A stretch of 64,000 nt of DNA from Torreya grandis. Lineage: Eukaryota; Streptophyta; Pinopsida; Cupressales; Taxaceae. Below are positions 24,090 through 36,719 of this stretch, piece after piece. The stretch's first letter is position 1, and every line of letters starts with the position of its first letter. The notes under the pieces were generated by a model. It searched no databases. It was not told the DNA's origin and was given only the letters and a program-made list of their open reading frames with translations. Location of the stretch: the NCBI GenBank assembly GCA_037957365.1, contig JARHVA010003186.1, positions 702,501-766,500 on the forward strand, read 5' to 3'. The translations under genes were made by a program, and so were the position numbers.

Positions 24090-25404
24090 AAATACTACCT
24101 AAATGAACTCAAATAATTCATCATCGTCATGATCATCATACCAATTTGTATGTATTAGTAGGGCCTTAAACTTGGCATGAGTCTGGAGTTTGTGCATCTG
24201 AATGGCATGTTGCTCAATTGTGTAAGATGCCTCTCATGTGGTCTCAGGGTAAAGCATATTATACAGTAGAGTATCTATGTGAAACCTATGGTTTTCATCA
24301 ATGTCATCATGTAAAATACAAAGCATGTGTCCATCATGAGTGAATTTCAAGCATCTCTCTAACTTATCAACTATAGCATATATCACCTATAACCATGTAC
24401 TACCAAGTGTAACCTATATATGGGTGTATTTGCTCAAAATGAAGAATAATGTATTGGGTGGCCACATGAAACTGGTAATATAATATGTACAATAGAGTCC
24501 TAATAGTGTATATCATGTTGTTTCTCACTCTCTTGATAACCAATGTGGTGTAAAAATCCCAAAGTGTAAGTATTAGGATCATAACCCTTATCTATGGCCA
24601 CATGGGGAAGATATCTATTAGCTACAAATATATGTATAGTCAATGGATAATGTCATGAATATATGTGTCAGTGATGACTCTCTTATTGTGTTTGTATCTA
24701 TGTAGTAGCTCATATCGCTAGTGGTGGTGCCTATAGAGGTGGAGGCTATATAATTGAAATAGTGACCTTAGACTTAAATTTATTTAGTTTATATTGCAGT
24801 GTTACACACATGTTTATATCATGTCATGTGAGTCTATGGAAGTGGCAAAATGGTTGCCCTTATTATGGTGATAATATGCTAGTTAATATGTGTCAAACTA
24901 TGGGTAATATAATCAATCCTCTATCAAGTAATAGCTATAATATCTAGATTGGTTTGTCCTATAAGATCCTTACCTAAATTTGTATGGCTGAATTGGTATC
25001 CATGGATGTGCCATGTGTACTAAATAGATCAAGGGATCTGCTACTAATTATGGTTGAGTATGGGATCCTATAGTTGTAAAATATTGAATAAGTGAGGATA
25101 TTGGTGTTAGGTGAGGTATGAGTGAATTTTAATTATCTCTATATTCCCCTAGGCCCACTAGTGTAAAGCTCAATTCACATAAATAATCATTGATGTCTGT
25201 ATGTTATTGATCATCCTCTATAGTGGCATATGAATCTAAGTTATAATTATGAATTTAATCCTCTTCTAAATTGACAAGTATTGGTAATTGGGTTATGAGA
25301 ATCTCATCATCTATCCTAGATGAGGAAGGCTATACTATGAAAGGTTGTTCCTCTATGCTTGGTGAAGGTAATGGTGTTGGGAAAGGCTGGTCCTCTATTA
25401 TCGG
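24090..25404 (-). pseudogene. Unknown coding region after protease of element B
   Basis: Two protein-like minus-strand stretches occur. The one at about 24090-24400 stays in one frame with two stops, contains THDGHMLCILHDDIDENH and ends in an acidic run (DDHDDDELFEF). The one at about 24960-25400 is Pro/Glu-rich. RT would be expected here in an autonomous element, but no DGFSGYHQ or YxDD motif is present. Function unknown. Confidence 0.45.
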
Positions 25405-26500
25405 TTAAGGTGTCTGTGTTGTAAAAAACTTTAAAGGTGGTATATGAATGGTCTTACTAAACTCTCCCACCTTGTAAGTATGCATATGCTTAATGGGAAT
25501 ATAGGGAGGTGGGGATTCAATGAAAACATGAGGTGTCCCATATGATGATGTATTTGGTATAGGAGGCTTAGTGAGCCTAAAATATATAAATGGTTGATTA
25601 TCTATTGGACATGTGTATAGGTACCCATCATGAAAAAATTTAACACATCTATGAAGAGTGAAAGGTACCACATCCATAGCATGTATATATGGTCTCTCAA
25701 GTAGCAAATTATAATGTAAATGGTTTTCCATGACCTAAAAGTGTGAAGATAATGTCTTTGGTCCAACTATAATATCCAATGTGATTGATCTCAATGTCTA
25801 TCTAGGAATGTCATCAAACCCTTAGATGTTCTTGTATGTTTTCTGAATAGATGCAATATTAACCCCCATAGTTTACAAAAATGTGAGGTTACATATATTT
25901 AGTACTAAACCACTATCGATGAGAACTCATTTAATAGCTATGTTGTTGATTTGAGTTTAAATAAAAAATGGTAAGTTTTGATCAATGACTGATTTTTAAG
26001 GTAAATCCTTATTATAAAAATATATCACATCCTCCACATCTTTGATAGTATTTATGATATATGCAAAATAGGATGGTTTAATATCATGAGGCATAGATGT
26101 GATTAAGTTTTTGAAACATAATATCTTTGAAGATTGTTATTTTTTGAAGTAATTTTAAGATAAATATTTTAGTTGGTGTATTCTTCAACTGATCCACAAT
26201 ATCAAATTATCTTTGTTGATCTTTGGGTGCTTTTGTAGTGTGTTGGGGACAATGAAGGGTGGTAGTGTTATGTTGTTCATATATAGGCTGAGGAGGTACC
26301 CCATTCTATCTATTGGATCTACTATTTGCATAGGGAAAGTAGTAGAGGTGGGATGGGAGCGTAAATAATCAATTAGTCTGGGTGGAGATGCAATAAAAGA
26401 AGTCCTTTGAGCCCTTTTTCATCTAGTAGTAATTGGAGGTAGCTGAAAGTGAGCCATATAGAAATGATCCATATAAAAATGGGGCTCACATGATGGAGGA
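25405..26500 (-). pseudogene. Protease region of element B
   Basis: On the minus strand the active-site loop VLIDSGLVLNIC is intact at about 25882-25926, with Asp codon at 25915-25917. The downstream hallmark YNLLLERPYIHAMDVVPFTL (about 25640-25700; family form LLGRPWIH) lies in a 108-codon open frame at 25405-25731. Upstream, 25930-26500 reads as protein with stops and includes YDV-type FDIVDQLKNTP. This is a gypsy Tat-type Gag-Pro fragment. No zinc knuckle or gag core was found between it and the PBS. Confidence 0.78.
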
Positions 26501-26910
26501 CCAATATCTTAAACAAGCTTAGCTCAAACTAAATCCATGATAAGAATAACATACATGTGCACATTTCTACAAATAGTTAGTAATAAACATGTTAATCAAA
26601 GTATCAAAATTTATACCATGAAGTGAAATATGGATTTTATCATGATAATCATGGTAGCAATCTATAAATTAAGACTTAGTAACTATTGTAAATGTGAACC
26701 TTAGGGTTGTCTAGGGTTAGGGTTTTGGAATCTAGGGTTTCTTTTACAATAATTTAAATTATATGTAGAATAATTTGAAACCCTAATGTGAAACTGATTT
26801 AATTTAGCTAGGTTTCTAAAAGATTCAAAAAATTAGAAGTAGGCAGCCCTAAATTATTGCACAAAAATTAAAATTAATGCAAGCTAGGGTTTTGAGCAAT
26901 ATTTGAAGTA

Positions 26911-26924
26911 AGACGGGTTCACCA
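26911..26924 (-). other. Primer-binding site of element B
   Basis: Minus strand TGGTGAACCCGTCT starts two bases after the 5' LTR end. Element C has TGGTGACC at the same offset. The cognate tRNA is not identified. Confidence 0.6.
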
Positions 26925-26926
26925 AA

Positions 26927-28152
26927 TGATTTAACCTTTAACATTTTAACTATGCAAATCCTATGTTTAGATTAAAGGGTTGAGATGTCTAAATCAGTTA
27001 AATAAATATGTAATAATTAAGTATTGATTTTTTATATCATTTAACCTTCCTTGACTCTCTAAAAATAGAAATAAATAGGCATAAATATAGACTTATCTAA
27101 AAATTGAGTGTTATAAATAATTAGGGTTCTAAAAGTTGAGTTCTTGACAATTTCTAAGTGTCATCAACATGATTCTAGTGTATATGTCTATTCACTAGAT
27201 AGTAGTACCCCAGTATGGATAGTAGTGACCATACTTTATATACTAGTCCTCTAAGTGGCATTAGTGTCCTCATTTGTGGGATTATTCCTATTTTCTAGGA
27301 GAACGCTATGCACCTATGTTTTTAGGTCTTATTCCTACATGCATAAAACTTGGAGCTTTGTGTTATTCATAAAAAACTTGATTTAGTCTGCAAACCATAA
27401 TCCTCCTTATAAGTATGGCATGAGAAATATTTGTGCATTTTTTAATAAGATGGACTGGACATCCTCAACACCCTATTATGAAGAGAGTTGCCTACATACC
27501 AATACTCCAAAGAGGGATCAAGACTGGTGTAGTTCTCCCACCTAGTGCTTAATTCAAGTGCAAGTGAATGCTAGAATGAAAGTGGGCTTGGATGACTTAA
27601 ATGTCTTTGAGCTTTGAAATGTTTGAAAACTAGGCTTAGGGATATTATAGATGGTAGTATACTGAATTAGGGTAAGATAGGGATCAAATACCTTTATTTT
27701 GTTCCACTTTGTCTTTGGTTTGAATGGCTTTTGCATCTATTTTCCATCTAGTGAATAGAGGTAAATTAGACTTGTATTTATAGGGTTGTGTTTCTTATGT
27801 GAATAATAAAATATGCTTAGCCTGACCTTAAAAGGGGCACACATTGGAAAAAGTATCCATTGGGAAGATTTTGGGCTAAAGACAGTAGTGCCCAAATGGG
27901 GACACTAGCGCCATGTGGTTGTAGTGTCCCAAATGTGGTGCTAATGTCCTATTTGCATATTGTTGAGCAAATTAGATTAGGATCTAAGACGATAGTCCTA
28001 GCACTGTGTTTTGATTGACTATAGATAAATGTGGTATATTGTATGATATAAAAAGTAAGTCTAAGGATCTAGGATAGGTCTAGGACTAGGTTAAGAATAG
28101 ATTAACTCAATTGACACTCTTATCATCCAATTACCACTTTTAGGTGATTACA
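26927..28152 (-). repeat. 5' LTR of element B
   Basis: 1226 bp, plus-strand ends TGATTTAACC and GGTGATTACA, matching 18321-19530. Confidence 0.87.
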
Positions 28153-28633
28153 AAGGCATAGTCTAAACATGACACATGCAAGGATCTTATGTGTTACTCT
28201 AATTTAAGCTTAGGAGCTACAAAATCTATAAGAAATAGATAATATGAAATTTCTAGGGCTAATGGATTATGAATAAAATCATGAAAATTAGTAGAAAGAA
28301 TTACTCTATAATCATCATGCTCTATCTACAACACCTTAGCCTATAAATCTATAATAGTTTACATTATGGATTGTCTAGTATACATGGATGATGATGTAAA
28401 ATGAGTAGCAATCATAGGATGTACATAATTTTTTTTGTATAAGGATAGACATGGAATTTTGAGGGAAGCCTTGTGTTTCCAACCACTTTATGGCTAGGCA
28501 TAACATGTTTAACTATAGGTGTATAAATAGGAATAGTGGCAGTGGTAGTAATCTAAACACATATTATAGGGTCAATAAATATAAAAAGGTTGATGGATAT
28601 CATGTTGCTCACAAATTATAAATCAATCATAAG
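28153..28633 (-). pseudogene. gag: gag of relic E, N-terminal half
   Basis: Minus-strand frame near 28160-28290 reads DFIHNPLALEIS and then FVAPKLKLE, matching DFLHNPLVLEIS and FVTPKFTLND in gag of element C (about 47190-47270). The frame stops at B's LTR and resumes at 18320 downward. Upstream of the match the sequence is decayed, then cut by a solo LTR at 28634. Confidence 0.7.
28629..28633. repeat. Target-site duplication of solo LTR (left)
   Basis: ATAAG, repeated exactly at 30659-30663. Confidence 0.75.
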
Positions 28634-30658
28634 TGTTTAATCCCAATTTGGATAAGTATCCTTACATAGGTAAATAGGGTTAAGGATATATAAATGATAG
28701 GGCATAAGGCTGAATATTAGATCTATAGTAGGCCAATTAATGTACTAAACTCAGATGTACCATATGATGACTTTATTAAACTGAGATAGGCTATTAATGG
28801 AAAGTATAACTATGATAGATATAAAAATGACATAAAAGAGAGTACTTAGTTGGTTTTGATGTTGATGCATATTTGGATCTAATATTGGTAGAAAATAGAT
28901 AGGAAGATAGTTCTAGATCAATCATCAAATTCTAGATCTGGTGCCTCTAGCTCTTTGAGTAGTCACATTAGCTTGGGATAATTGCATTGACACTATTATT
29001 TGGGTTTAACACTAGTGTCTATTACAAAATATCAGCTAAAATAGAATGCAGCCACCTAGATGATTCTAGGTTTGGATTCACCCTCTCTCTAATGCATTCA
29101 TATCTAGGGCAAGGACTATTGATCCTAGTAAAATGGAAAAAACCTATATTTCCATGTTTAATGTCACCTTCAAGTAAATGGGTTAGTGAGAACATGGTGT
29201 TATTCTAATCCATAATGACCCCACTATCAAAGGGCACTACCTATATAACTAATACCCTAGAAAAGGGCCTCAGACTCATGTAGTTCTCCCCTACATGATG
29301 GCTTGTGTGTGAATCATGCAATGTGTGTAAATTAATCATAATAATTACCTAGCTTGTAACTTGAAAAAAATGACCTTATGACTACTCCTTTAGTACTTCA
29401 TACATGTACTTAGGTTATTCCTTTGATTGATATCAGAATAGAGTAGAATAGGAAAGCTTTTGGTAACTTGAATGTTTTTTTTAGTGTTCTTTTGGTCTAA
29501 TTGCTAGGTGAGGAATGAATGAGGATTGATATTGTATTTATACCAATCCCATTAATAGATAACTCACATTAAATCACTTATACCAATTAGTGTAATACAT
29601 TTAATTTGTAAATTAGATGATAGAACAATTATCAAATTCTAGATCTAGTGTCTCTAGCTCTCTGCATAGTAATGTTAGTCTAAGACAATTATGACAATGT
29701 TACTGTCTAAGTTCAACACTAGTATCTTATATAAAATATCTGCTAAAATAGGTTGTGACTACCTAGATGCCTCTAGGTTTTACTTTGCCTTCTCTCTAGT
29801 GTATTTAGATCTGAGTCATGGACTATTGCTCCTTTTAAAATGGCAAAACCCTAGATTTCCATCTTCAATGTGACCTTGGGGTAAAATGGGTTAGTGGACA
29901 CATGGTGTTGATCTAACCCAAAATGACCCCATTATTAAAGGGCACTACCTACATAGCCAATACTCCAAAAGAGGGCCTTAAACTCATGTAGTTCTCTAAT
30001 ACGTGTTGGCTAGTGTGTGAATCATGCAATGTATGTAAAGCAAGTATAATAGTAACCTATATTTTAACTTGGAAAATATGACCTTATATCTCCTCCTTTA
30101 GTACTTCAAATATGTATCTAAATTTTTCTTTTGATTGATATCAAAATAGGGTATAATAGGAAAGCTTTTGGTAACTTGAGTACTTATTGAGTGCTCTTTT
30201 GGTCTGATTGCTAGGTGAGGAATGAATGAGGGTTGGTATTATATTTATACCAATCTTATTAGGAGATAACTCATATTAAATCACTTAGGTCGACCATTTT
30301 AATATGTTTCATTTTAAAATTAGATGACTTGAGGGCACTGGACACTTGGGTTGGGTCAGGATAATAATGTTGATGCTCTTAAATGTCTTGAACATTACTA
30401 TCCAAGGAGAAGGAAAGTAGACATAGGCTTAGAACATACATAAATATAAGTACATTTTAAGGATTCTAGGCAAGATGGGATGTCTATGTCATAAATATAA
30501 TGATTATTAGACTAGTAGATACACCAAGGGGCATAAGATAGAGTAGATGTGAGTCTTGTAAAAGTAAGGCATGTGTAGAACTAGGAAAAACAACTAGGGT
30601 TTGAGTTTACCAAGTGTACAAGACTAAGGTGCTACATAATCACAAAATATCATCTATA
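28634..30658 (-). mobile_element. Solo LTR of family C with internal duplication
   Basis: It starts TGTTTAATCCC and ends CATCTATA (family end CATCTACA). The sequence aligns with the LTRs of element C (41595-42925, 47865-49215), but is 2.0 kb rather than 1.3 kb because the middle is present twice. No internal element sequence lies next to it, and the flanks are a perfect ATAAG duplication. It is therefore the product of LTR-LTR recombination after insertion into relic E. Confidence 0.83.
28912..30330 (-). repeat. 707-bp tandem duplication inside the solo LTR
   Basis: The block starting tctagatctgg at 28931 recurs at 29638, and the order of landmarks (aatatc.gctaaaata, gtgaacacatggtgtt-like, gaggaatgaatgagg) repeats once. 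Elements C's own LTRs contain it only once. The two units are visibly diverged, so the duplication is old. Confidence 0.8.
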
Positions 30659-30663
30659 ATAAG
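30659..30663. repeat. Target-site duplication of solo LTR (right)
   Basis: ATAAG, identical to 28629-28633. Confidence 0.75.
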
Positions 30664-33600
30664 TAACAATCCTTATCCAAGTCTAAGGTACTTAAACCAA
30701 GTTAATTTTCCCATTGTCAAGTGTTGAAAGCTAGATTATAGGTTACATTCATAAAGGAGAATCATTTCACACATAAACCTAACATGTGGTTTTATTTCCA
30801 TCATTTGAATATTAGTTACATAGTAAACACTCATCCATTCATTGGGGAGTTGTTGAAGTTATCTCAACCCACTTATTTTACCCATTATTAAAAGTTAACC
30901 TAATGTCAAAAGTGGAACTAGGTTTTTGAAGTGAAGGAGATAAATTTTATGGATTTGTGCATATATAGATAATTTGGTATCATATACAAATATGGTTTTA
31001 AATTTTATGAAACAATATATGCCAAAAAAATAAGGCATAATTTAGTAATATGAATTCAATAAAAGTAAATACCTACATTATACCAAGGTAACCAAAGGTT
31101 GATAGACTTGTCTAAAAGATCTAGATATTCAAGCTCTTAATCTAAGCAACTCTTGGTCAATTTAAAGTTCTTTCATCCAATTATATTTAGTCTCAATCAT
31201 GCATAGACCTAAAAAAAGATAAGTATCATAATAACTTGTGTCATTTCCATTTATAGTAGGTTATAATTATTTAATCATTTGCTAATGTAGTGTTCAAGTT
31301 TGTGTGTTATTGTCAAATATTATACAATCTGATTAATTCTTAGTTTTACACATGTAATTTTCATTAATAAAAAATGAGGTAAAACTATTAGTGTATCCAT
31401 TCATTATAGTAAGCATATCAAATTCTAGGTTTTTTCATTATGGTTTCTTCTTTCCTCCTAGGGTTTTAGATTTTTATATTTAAGGATAAATTTTAGATTG
31501 TTTTTTTATTTTCCATTAGTCACACCAATCAAGATATAATCTATTACATATTTTTAATTATCTAACTCAATTTATGATTGTAATTATTACATTTTTTTTC
31601 CCTCCAATATGAAAAATATTTAGCAACTATGTACTCAAAAAGGTCCAATCATTATTTAATAATATTAAGTCTATAATTCATCATGAAAAATGTCAATCAT
31701 TACTTAATAATTCATGTTGTTCAAATTCCAAATCTCTAAATCTTATTTGTGTCCCTTATTTTTCCCTTTCAAGGTTTTGATAGGTACAGTCTCTCCCAAT
31801 AAGTCCATGTTATCACTATCCCATGAGGTAGGGTGAACTGTACACTCAGAAAGCAACACACTAACCTTCACACACTCAACCTCTTAATTTTAGACTAAGA
31901 TATATAATGAATAGATAGTAGGATGAATGTTCTAGGTAATTTTTTGATTAGGATAATGTAGTTGAGGTATTTGTGTGAGAAGGGCTAGAAGAACAAGCTA
32001 GATATAATTAGATATAGGAATGAGGGTTTTCATGATATGTGGCAAGGGATGCTCATGATGATACCAAAAGATCTCATGTCCACCATAATTATCATTGATA
32101 TGAGTGAATTGGGAGTAAATATAATCCCAATAACCCTTAGTATATACAAGGACAAGGTAATAGATTTATTAGTTGACGCTTGGTTTAGGGGATTAGGAAA
32201 AGTTGGGTTGCAAGACTCTAGGGATTTGGTTGGTTCAATTGGGTTGACCTTGATTGTCCAATGTAATCTTAAACTTTAATTAAATATGAATAGGATACAC
32301 CCAAAAATAAATAAAAGTAAAAGGGAGGCTCAAACTTGAAGTTTGTTAACCTAGCTAACTATAATGCAAAGGGGTCTCACTATGACTAAGGTTATTATTG
32401 GGTCAACTTATTCTTTAAGGGCATCAAGATGATTGATTATGAGGTTCATAATTTAGATTAAATTTAAAACCTCAATTCAAATTTTGGAATCAATATCACC
32501 TTGAAAGGTATGTGATGGGATGAAGTTCGTACTCCACATAATAGATCTATCGTATGGAGATAAGGTCTCTCTAGGAGCATCATCTAATATTGGAGTAAGG
32601 TAGGTTTGGAATGTGTAAGCATATATCTTTTTTTTATGTTTTTTCAGTATGTAAATAATATTTTTTAAGGTTGTAAATCAAGTTTTTATACTCATGTTTC
32701 TCTTAATGAGGTTTTGATTCAAAATTATTTTTATGTTTTGGCAAGGTTTTGTAAATAAAAATAAAAGTATGTTACTCGCTGAAATCAAATGAAGATATAA
32801 AATTAAAATAAAGTAAATACTTTTTATCTTCTTAATTTTTTTATTTTTCAACAATGTAATGCTACTAAAATTGAAAATTCAATGAACAATGTAGCTTGTT
32901 GAGTTTTACTTTTCCTAAATTAAAAGATTCAAAGTTTTGCCTACATGTGTTAAATGAATGCTCTTTTATTTTGTATTTTAAAATTAAAATATATTAAATA
33001 TAATATAAAATCAATATTTAAAATATGAAAATTAATAATCACATCTAAAACTTAGATTGGCTTTATGCAACACAACCTCTACATTTTTAGAGTCTAATCT
33101 ACTTATGCAAACTAGAATGCAAGTTTTGAGTTTTTTTGGTTGTTGTGTGTGAGACTAAAATATCCATTATTAAATGAATTCAAGTTTATAATTATTATTT
33201 TCTGATTTAGTATAGGATTCTTTTATCATGCACATAGATAAACTTTCTCTAATATGCAAGTTTTTCTTTTTTCTAATTTTCTAGAATTTGATGTATGTGT
33301 GTTTATTGATGTTTGTTTGTGAATGTTTGATAATATAAAATTGAAAATGAAATTGTTTTTTATAGATATAATTAATTATCATATTCACCTAATATATCCT
33401 ATATTCGATGCAAATAATATTGTTATTTTTTTATTTTCATATGCAAATGCAATTATAAAAAAAATGAAATGAATTTTTCCAAATGCAAGAGGATGAGAGA
33501 GAAATTGATACATTTTTTTTAATAAATACTTTAAAAAATAAAATATATTATACCACTAATAAAACTAATATAGCAATCAAATAAATAATACAAAACAAAA

Positions 33601-34199
33601 AACAAACCCTCTAACTTGATAAATGTTGAGATTAATTGAAGGTGAAGAAATAGTTGGTGAAAATGTAAAATATCTAGTAGATAGCTCCTTTAATTAATGA
33701 TGAAATTGGGAAATATCTGAAAATAATCATGAAAAAATAATGGAATCACAAAGATATAAATATAAATAATAAATTAGTTGACTATGGATGGATTGAATCA
33801 TGACCAATAAAGAACTAGTTGTATACTCAATGAATTCCCATATCCAGTACTTGTGCAAGACTAGAAGATAATTTTAGACTAAGGCAAAGTATATATAAAA
33901 CAAATTAAAGTTAGCTATGGATCTTAAAACTCCTAAGCATAAATATCACATAAAATAATTTAGATATGAAATTCCAATAAAATTGAAATTATTGTAACAA
34001 GGAAGGAGAAGTTATGACTTGAAGTTGATTTAAGATTGATTGAGAGTATGGTCAAGTTAACTTAAAGATGATGGAGATTTAAAAAAAATACTAAAAAAAA
34101 GTGGGAAATCGAGATGGTAAACCCAAGAATTAAAAATTAAAAATGTTAAAAAAATATCCAAAAATGCTTGAAAACACAAGTCTCAACAACAAATATCAA
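30664..34199. other. AT-rich stretch without recognisable gene
   Basis: It should contain the 5' end of relic E (left part) and the bulk of D's 3' LTR (right part), but I cannot place either edge. The ORF at 32037-32279 has no motif. 32620-33640 is extremely A/T-rich. Confidence 0.4.
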
Positions 34200-34531
34200 A
34201 AAAGGTACAAAAGTGATGAAATTGACACCTTATGCAGGTAGTGGTTATGAAACCACTGCCTTATGCAGGTGATGGTTATGAAAAAATTATGGTGGTTTAA
34301 AAAATTGTTGTATTGGTTCTATAAACTACCATGGTAGTTTCACCATGCTTTTAAGGTTTTTTAAAATATGAATGAAAAGGCTAAAAAAATAAGATTTGCA
34401 AAGGCCAAAAAAAAGGCAAAAGGCTAAAAAAAGTAAATAAACAAGGTCTGAGCATTATTTTATCATAGATAACTACATCATCATTATACATTTTTTGAAA
34501 TGTTACACCATGAAAATTTTGGGTGCTTACA
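34200..34531 (-). repeat. 3' LTR of element D (visible right part)
   Basis: On the minus strand the LTR starts TGTAAGCACCC at 34531, right after a polypurine tract. A short tandem repeat (ccttatgcaggt.gtggttatgaaa, twice at 34231-34285) lies within. The motif set recurs at 404-700 in the opposite orientation. The left end of the LTR is not identified. Confidence 0.55.
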
Positions 34532-34545
34532 TATTTCCCCCTTAG
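34532..34545 (-). other. Polypurine tract of element D
   Basis: Minus strand CTAAGGGGGAAATA abuts TGTAAGCACCC. Confidence 0.65.
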
Positions 34546-35681
34546 GGAGGTGCTTCATCATGAGGTCATGGGGGTGTCTTCCTAACTAATGGTGTACTAA
34601 AAACAAAACGAGGGTTAAAAACCTCACTTTACTTACCTATGTGTCATAGTGAAGGCATCCAAGATACCTTTATGACCTATTAACAATGATGATAATCAAG
34701 TATAATTTAATGAAAAAATAAAAATATACTTGTTAATCCAAACATAGACAAGTACTACTTACCATGTACACATGGATGAGAGTACTACCTGAACCATCCC
34801 ATCAAGGAACAAAGTTCAATGTAGAGTGATGTCATCCTATAAAACCTAAAAATTAAAATAATATGGAAAATGAAATGTTAAAATATTCAATTTTTGAACT
34901 ATTTCAAGTTAGTTTTGGAAGTAGGCACATCATAAAACATGAGAAAATGCAAGTTTTGAAATAAAATTACCAAAATTAGAATTTTTTAAAACATAATGGC
35001 TAGAAAAATATAATACTTTTTAAAAACATGCCAAAATGGATATCATTTAGCAATTGATATTATTATTTTCTAGCTTTAGATCCCTAATGATAGAATCAAG
35101 CCAAAAAATATGCAAAATGAAGAGAATGACCAAAGGATGATAAGTATACCAATGGTAGTAAGTGAAGAGCAAGCATGGGTGAGTTTTATTGACTATTTCC
35201 CCTAGGTTTGGTTTATTTATGAAAAGTGTGATTAGATATATTAAATGTTAATTTTTTGTACATGAATGGGTTTGGGGGAATGTGTAGGGTAGGAAAATGT
35301 AATTTTTTGTTTTTTGGTTTAAATTTGGGTAATTTAGGGAGGGTATGCTTGGTTGTGGATAACTAGAAGAACCATTGGTATCGTGGAAAAGCCTCCTATA
35401 TTTTCAAATTTATGGTTATGTTTTTATCACCATATTTTATGTAACTACCATGATGGTTACATTTCTATCATCTACTTGCAATGGTTACGTAATCATCATG
35501 TAATAGTTATGTAAAGTGCTATTTACATAAGTTGGTAGGTTTTTCATGGGTTAGAACTTGGTGAATTTGGATAATTGCTAGACTAAAATATTAATTTAAA
35601 TAATTCTAACTTGTGATTACATGGGTTTTACATCCATTGGAGCTAGGATAGGGAGTAGGAGTGTATTTCTAGAGTTTTGGG
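34546..35681 (-). other. Element D 3' region, non-coding
   Basis: No protein motif seen. Part of it (34560-34800) matches 1-400 inverted. Confidence 0.4.
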
Positions 35682-35818
35682 GGTACTTTCAATAGATAAA
35701 CTAGATACTTTGCACATAGTAGGGATACTTCAAGTTGTATGACTGAGGATCACTTCCCTAGTGAGATGTTTATTTTGTGATATATTCATGTACTTATACT
35801 TGGATTGGATAACCTTCT
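35682..35818. repeat. 137-bp direct duplication, left copy
   Basis: Matches 36522-36658 at a constant offset of 840 without gaps. The only differences are position 1 (G versus A) and 35793 (C versus A of 36633). It ends exactly where the TG of the solo LTR begins. Confidence 0.93.
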
Positions 35819-36521
35819 TGTTAAGGTGTGGAGCCTAAAAGCTTCACCAAGTGAGCAGTTTGATAGTTGCAGCAGTTACACAGTCACCGACGTCGGTCAG
35901 GAGCGACCAACATCAGTCAGGAGCAGTTCAAGAGATGCCAGCGTGGCAGGAATCAGCCAACATCAGTCACAGGCAAATAGGTAGGAATCGGTGTCGGTTA
36001 CCTGTGTGTCCAGAGAGCTATTTTCGTCGACAGAACCGAGTGTTTGCATGTCAAGATTAAGTCATAGTCTTAAGTTCGCGTCTCTATTATTAGTAAGACT
36101 ATTTTTAGAGCCCTTGTTTAAGAGGCATAACTATTGGTTGTAAATGCATGCTCAAGTTTCCTAATTCTATTTATAGGATTAGATCTTCTTAGCTTATTGG
36201 AATGTATTGTAGAATATTGAAGAACAGTACAGAATTGTATATGTGAATCATTCCAGGTTGTTGGAGTTGATTGTACTTGAGAGAGAGAGATCTTGAGTGA
36301 AAGAGATCTAGAGAGAGATCTGCACATCTGAGAGAGATGTGGAAGAAAGAAGTTTCTTCAATTGTATTCCTTCTGTAAAGAGTTTAATACAAGTTTTTAG
36401 GGTGGTTTCTTGTATCTCTTGTTCTTTGCTATTATCTAATTCTAGTTACTTATCTTTTTGATTTAATTCTGCATTTATTGCTTTCATAAGTGTAATCAAT
36501 ATTTTTGGTTGATCCCCAACA
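35819..36521 (+). mobile_element. Young copia-like solo LTR
   Basis: 703 bp, TGTTAAGG...CCCCAACA. It has a TATA-like CTATTTATAGG at 36168-36177, a GA-rich leader (36280-36340) and a T-rich end. The first 260 bases hold about 12 CpG dinucleotides (35888-36082), while neighbouring DNA has nearly none, so methylation decay has had little time. No internal coding region is attached. Copia assignment is from size and end style only. The ORF at 35851-36060 is inside the LTR and not a gene. Confidence 0.7.
36167..36177 (+). promoter_or_regulatory. TATA box of the solo LTR
   Basis: TCTATTTATAG lies upstream of a GA-rich leader, as expected for an LTR promoter. Activity is not known. Confidence 0.45.
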
Positions 36522-36658
36522 AGTACTTTCAATAGATAAACTAGATACTTTGCACATAGTAGGGATACTTCAAGTTGTATGACTGAGGATCACTTCCCTA
36601 GTGAGATGTTTATTTTGTGATATATTCATGTAATTATACTTGGATTGGATAACCTTCT
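36522..36658. repeat. 137-bp direct duplication, right copy
   Basis: Second copy of 35682-35818, beginning directly after the CA of the solo LTR. Two mismatches in 137 bp. Confidence 0.93.
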
Positions 36659-36719
36659 AGTTTCCATAGACTCCAATATAGTGGACTATCATTATCACCA
36701 ATATATATTATATTTTGTG

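Larger units (their letters stand above)
18321..28152 (-). mobile_element. Element B: protease-bearing, RT-less gypsy-related LTR element inserted in relic E gag
   Basis: LTRs of 1210 and 1226 bp bound a 7.4-kb interior. PBS (26911-26924) and PPT (19531-19543) place it on the minus strand. The coding part has a short N-terminal region, protease and an unknown segment. No RT, RNase H or integrase motif was found. The flanks GATGT (18316-18320) and AAGGC (28153-28157) fit two diverged copies of one 5-bp duplication, because the interrupted E gag frame rejoins across them. Confidence 0.8.

Noticed and set aside
25405..25731. 108-codon open frame as a functional gene
   Set aside because: It is the surviving part of element B's protease tail and linker, with stops in the same frame on both sides.
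35851..36060. 69-codon ORF in the CpG-rich patch
   Set aside because: It lies entirely within a TG...CA bounded solo LTR and crosses its U3; LTRs of this size do not normally code.
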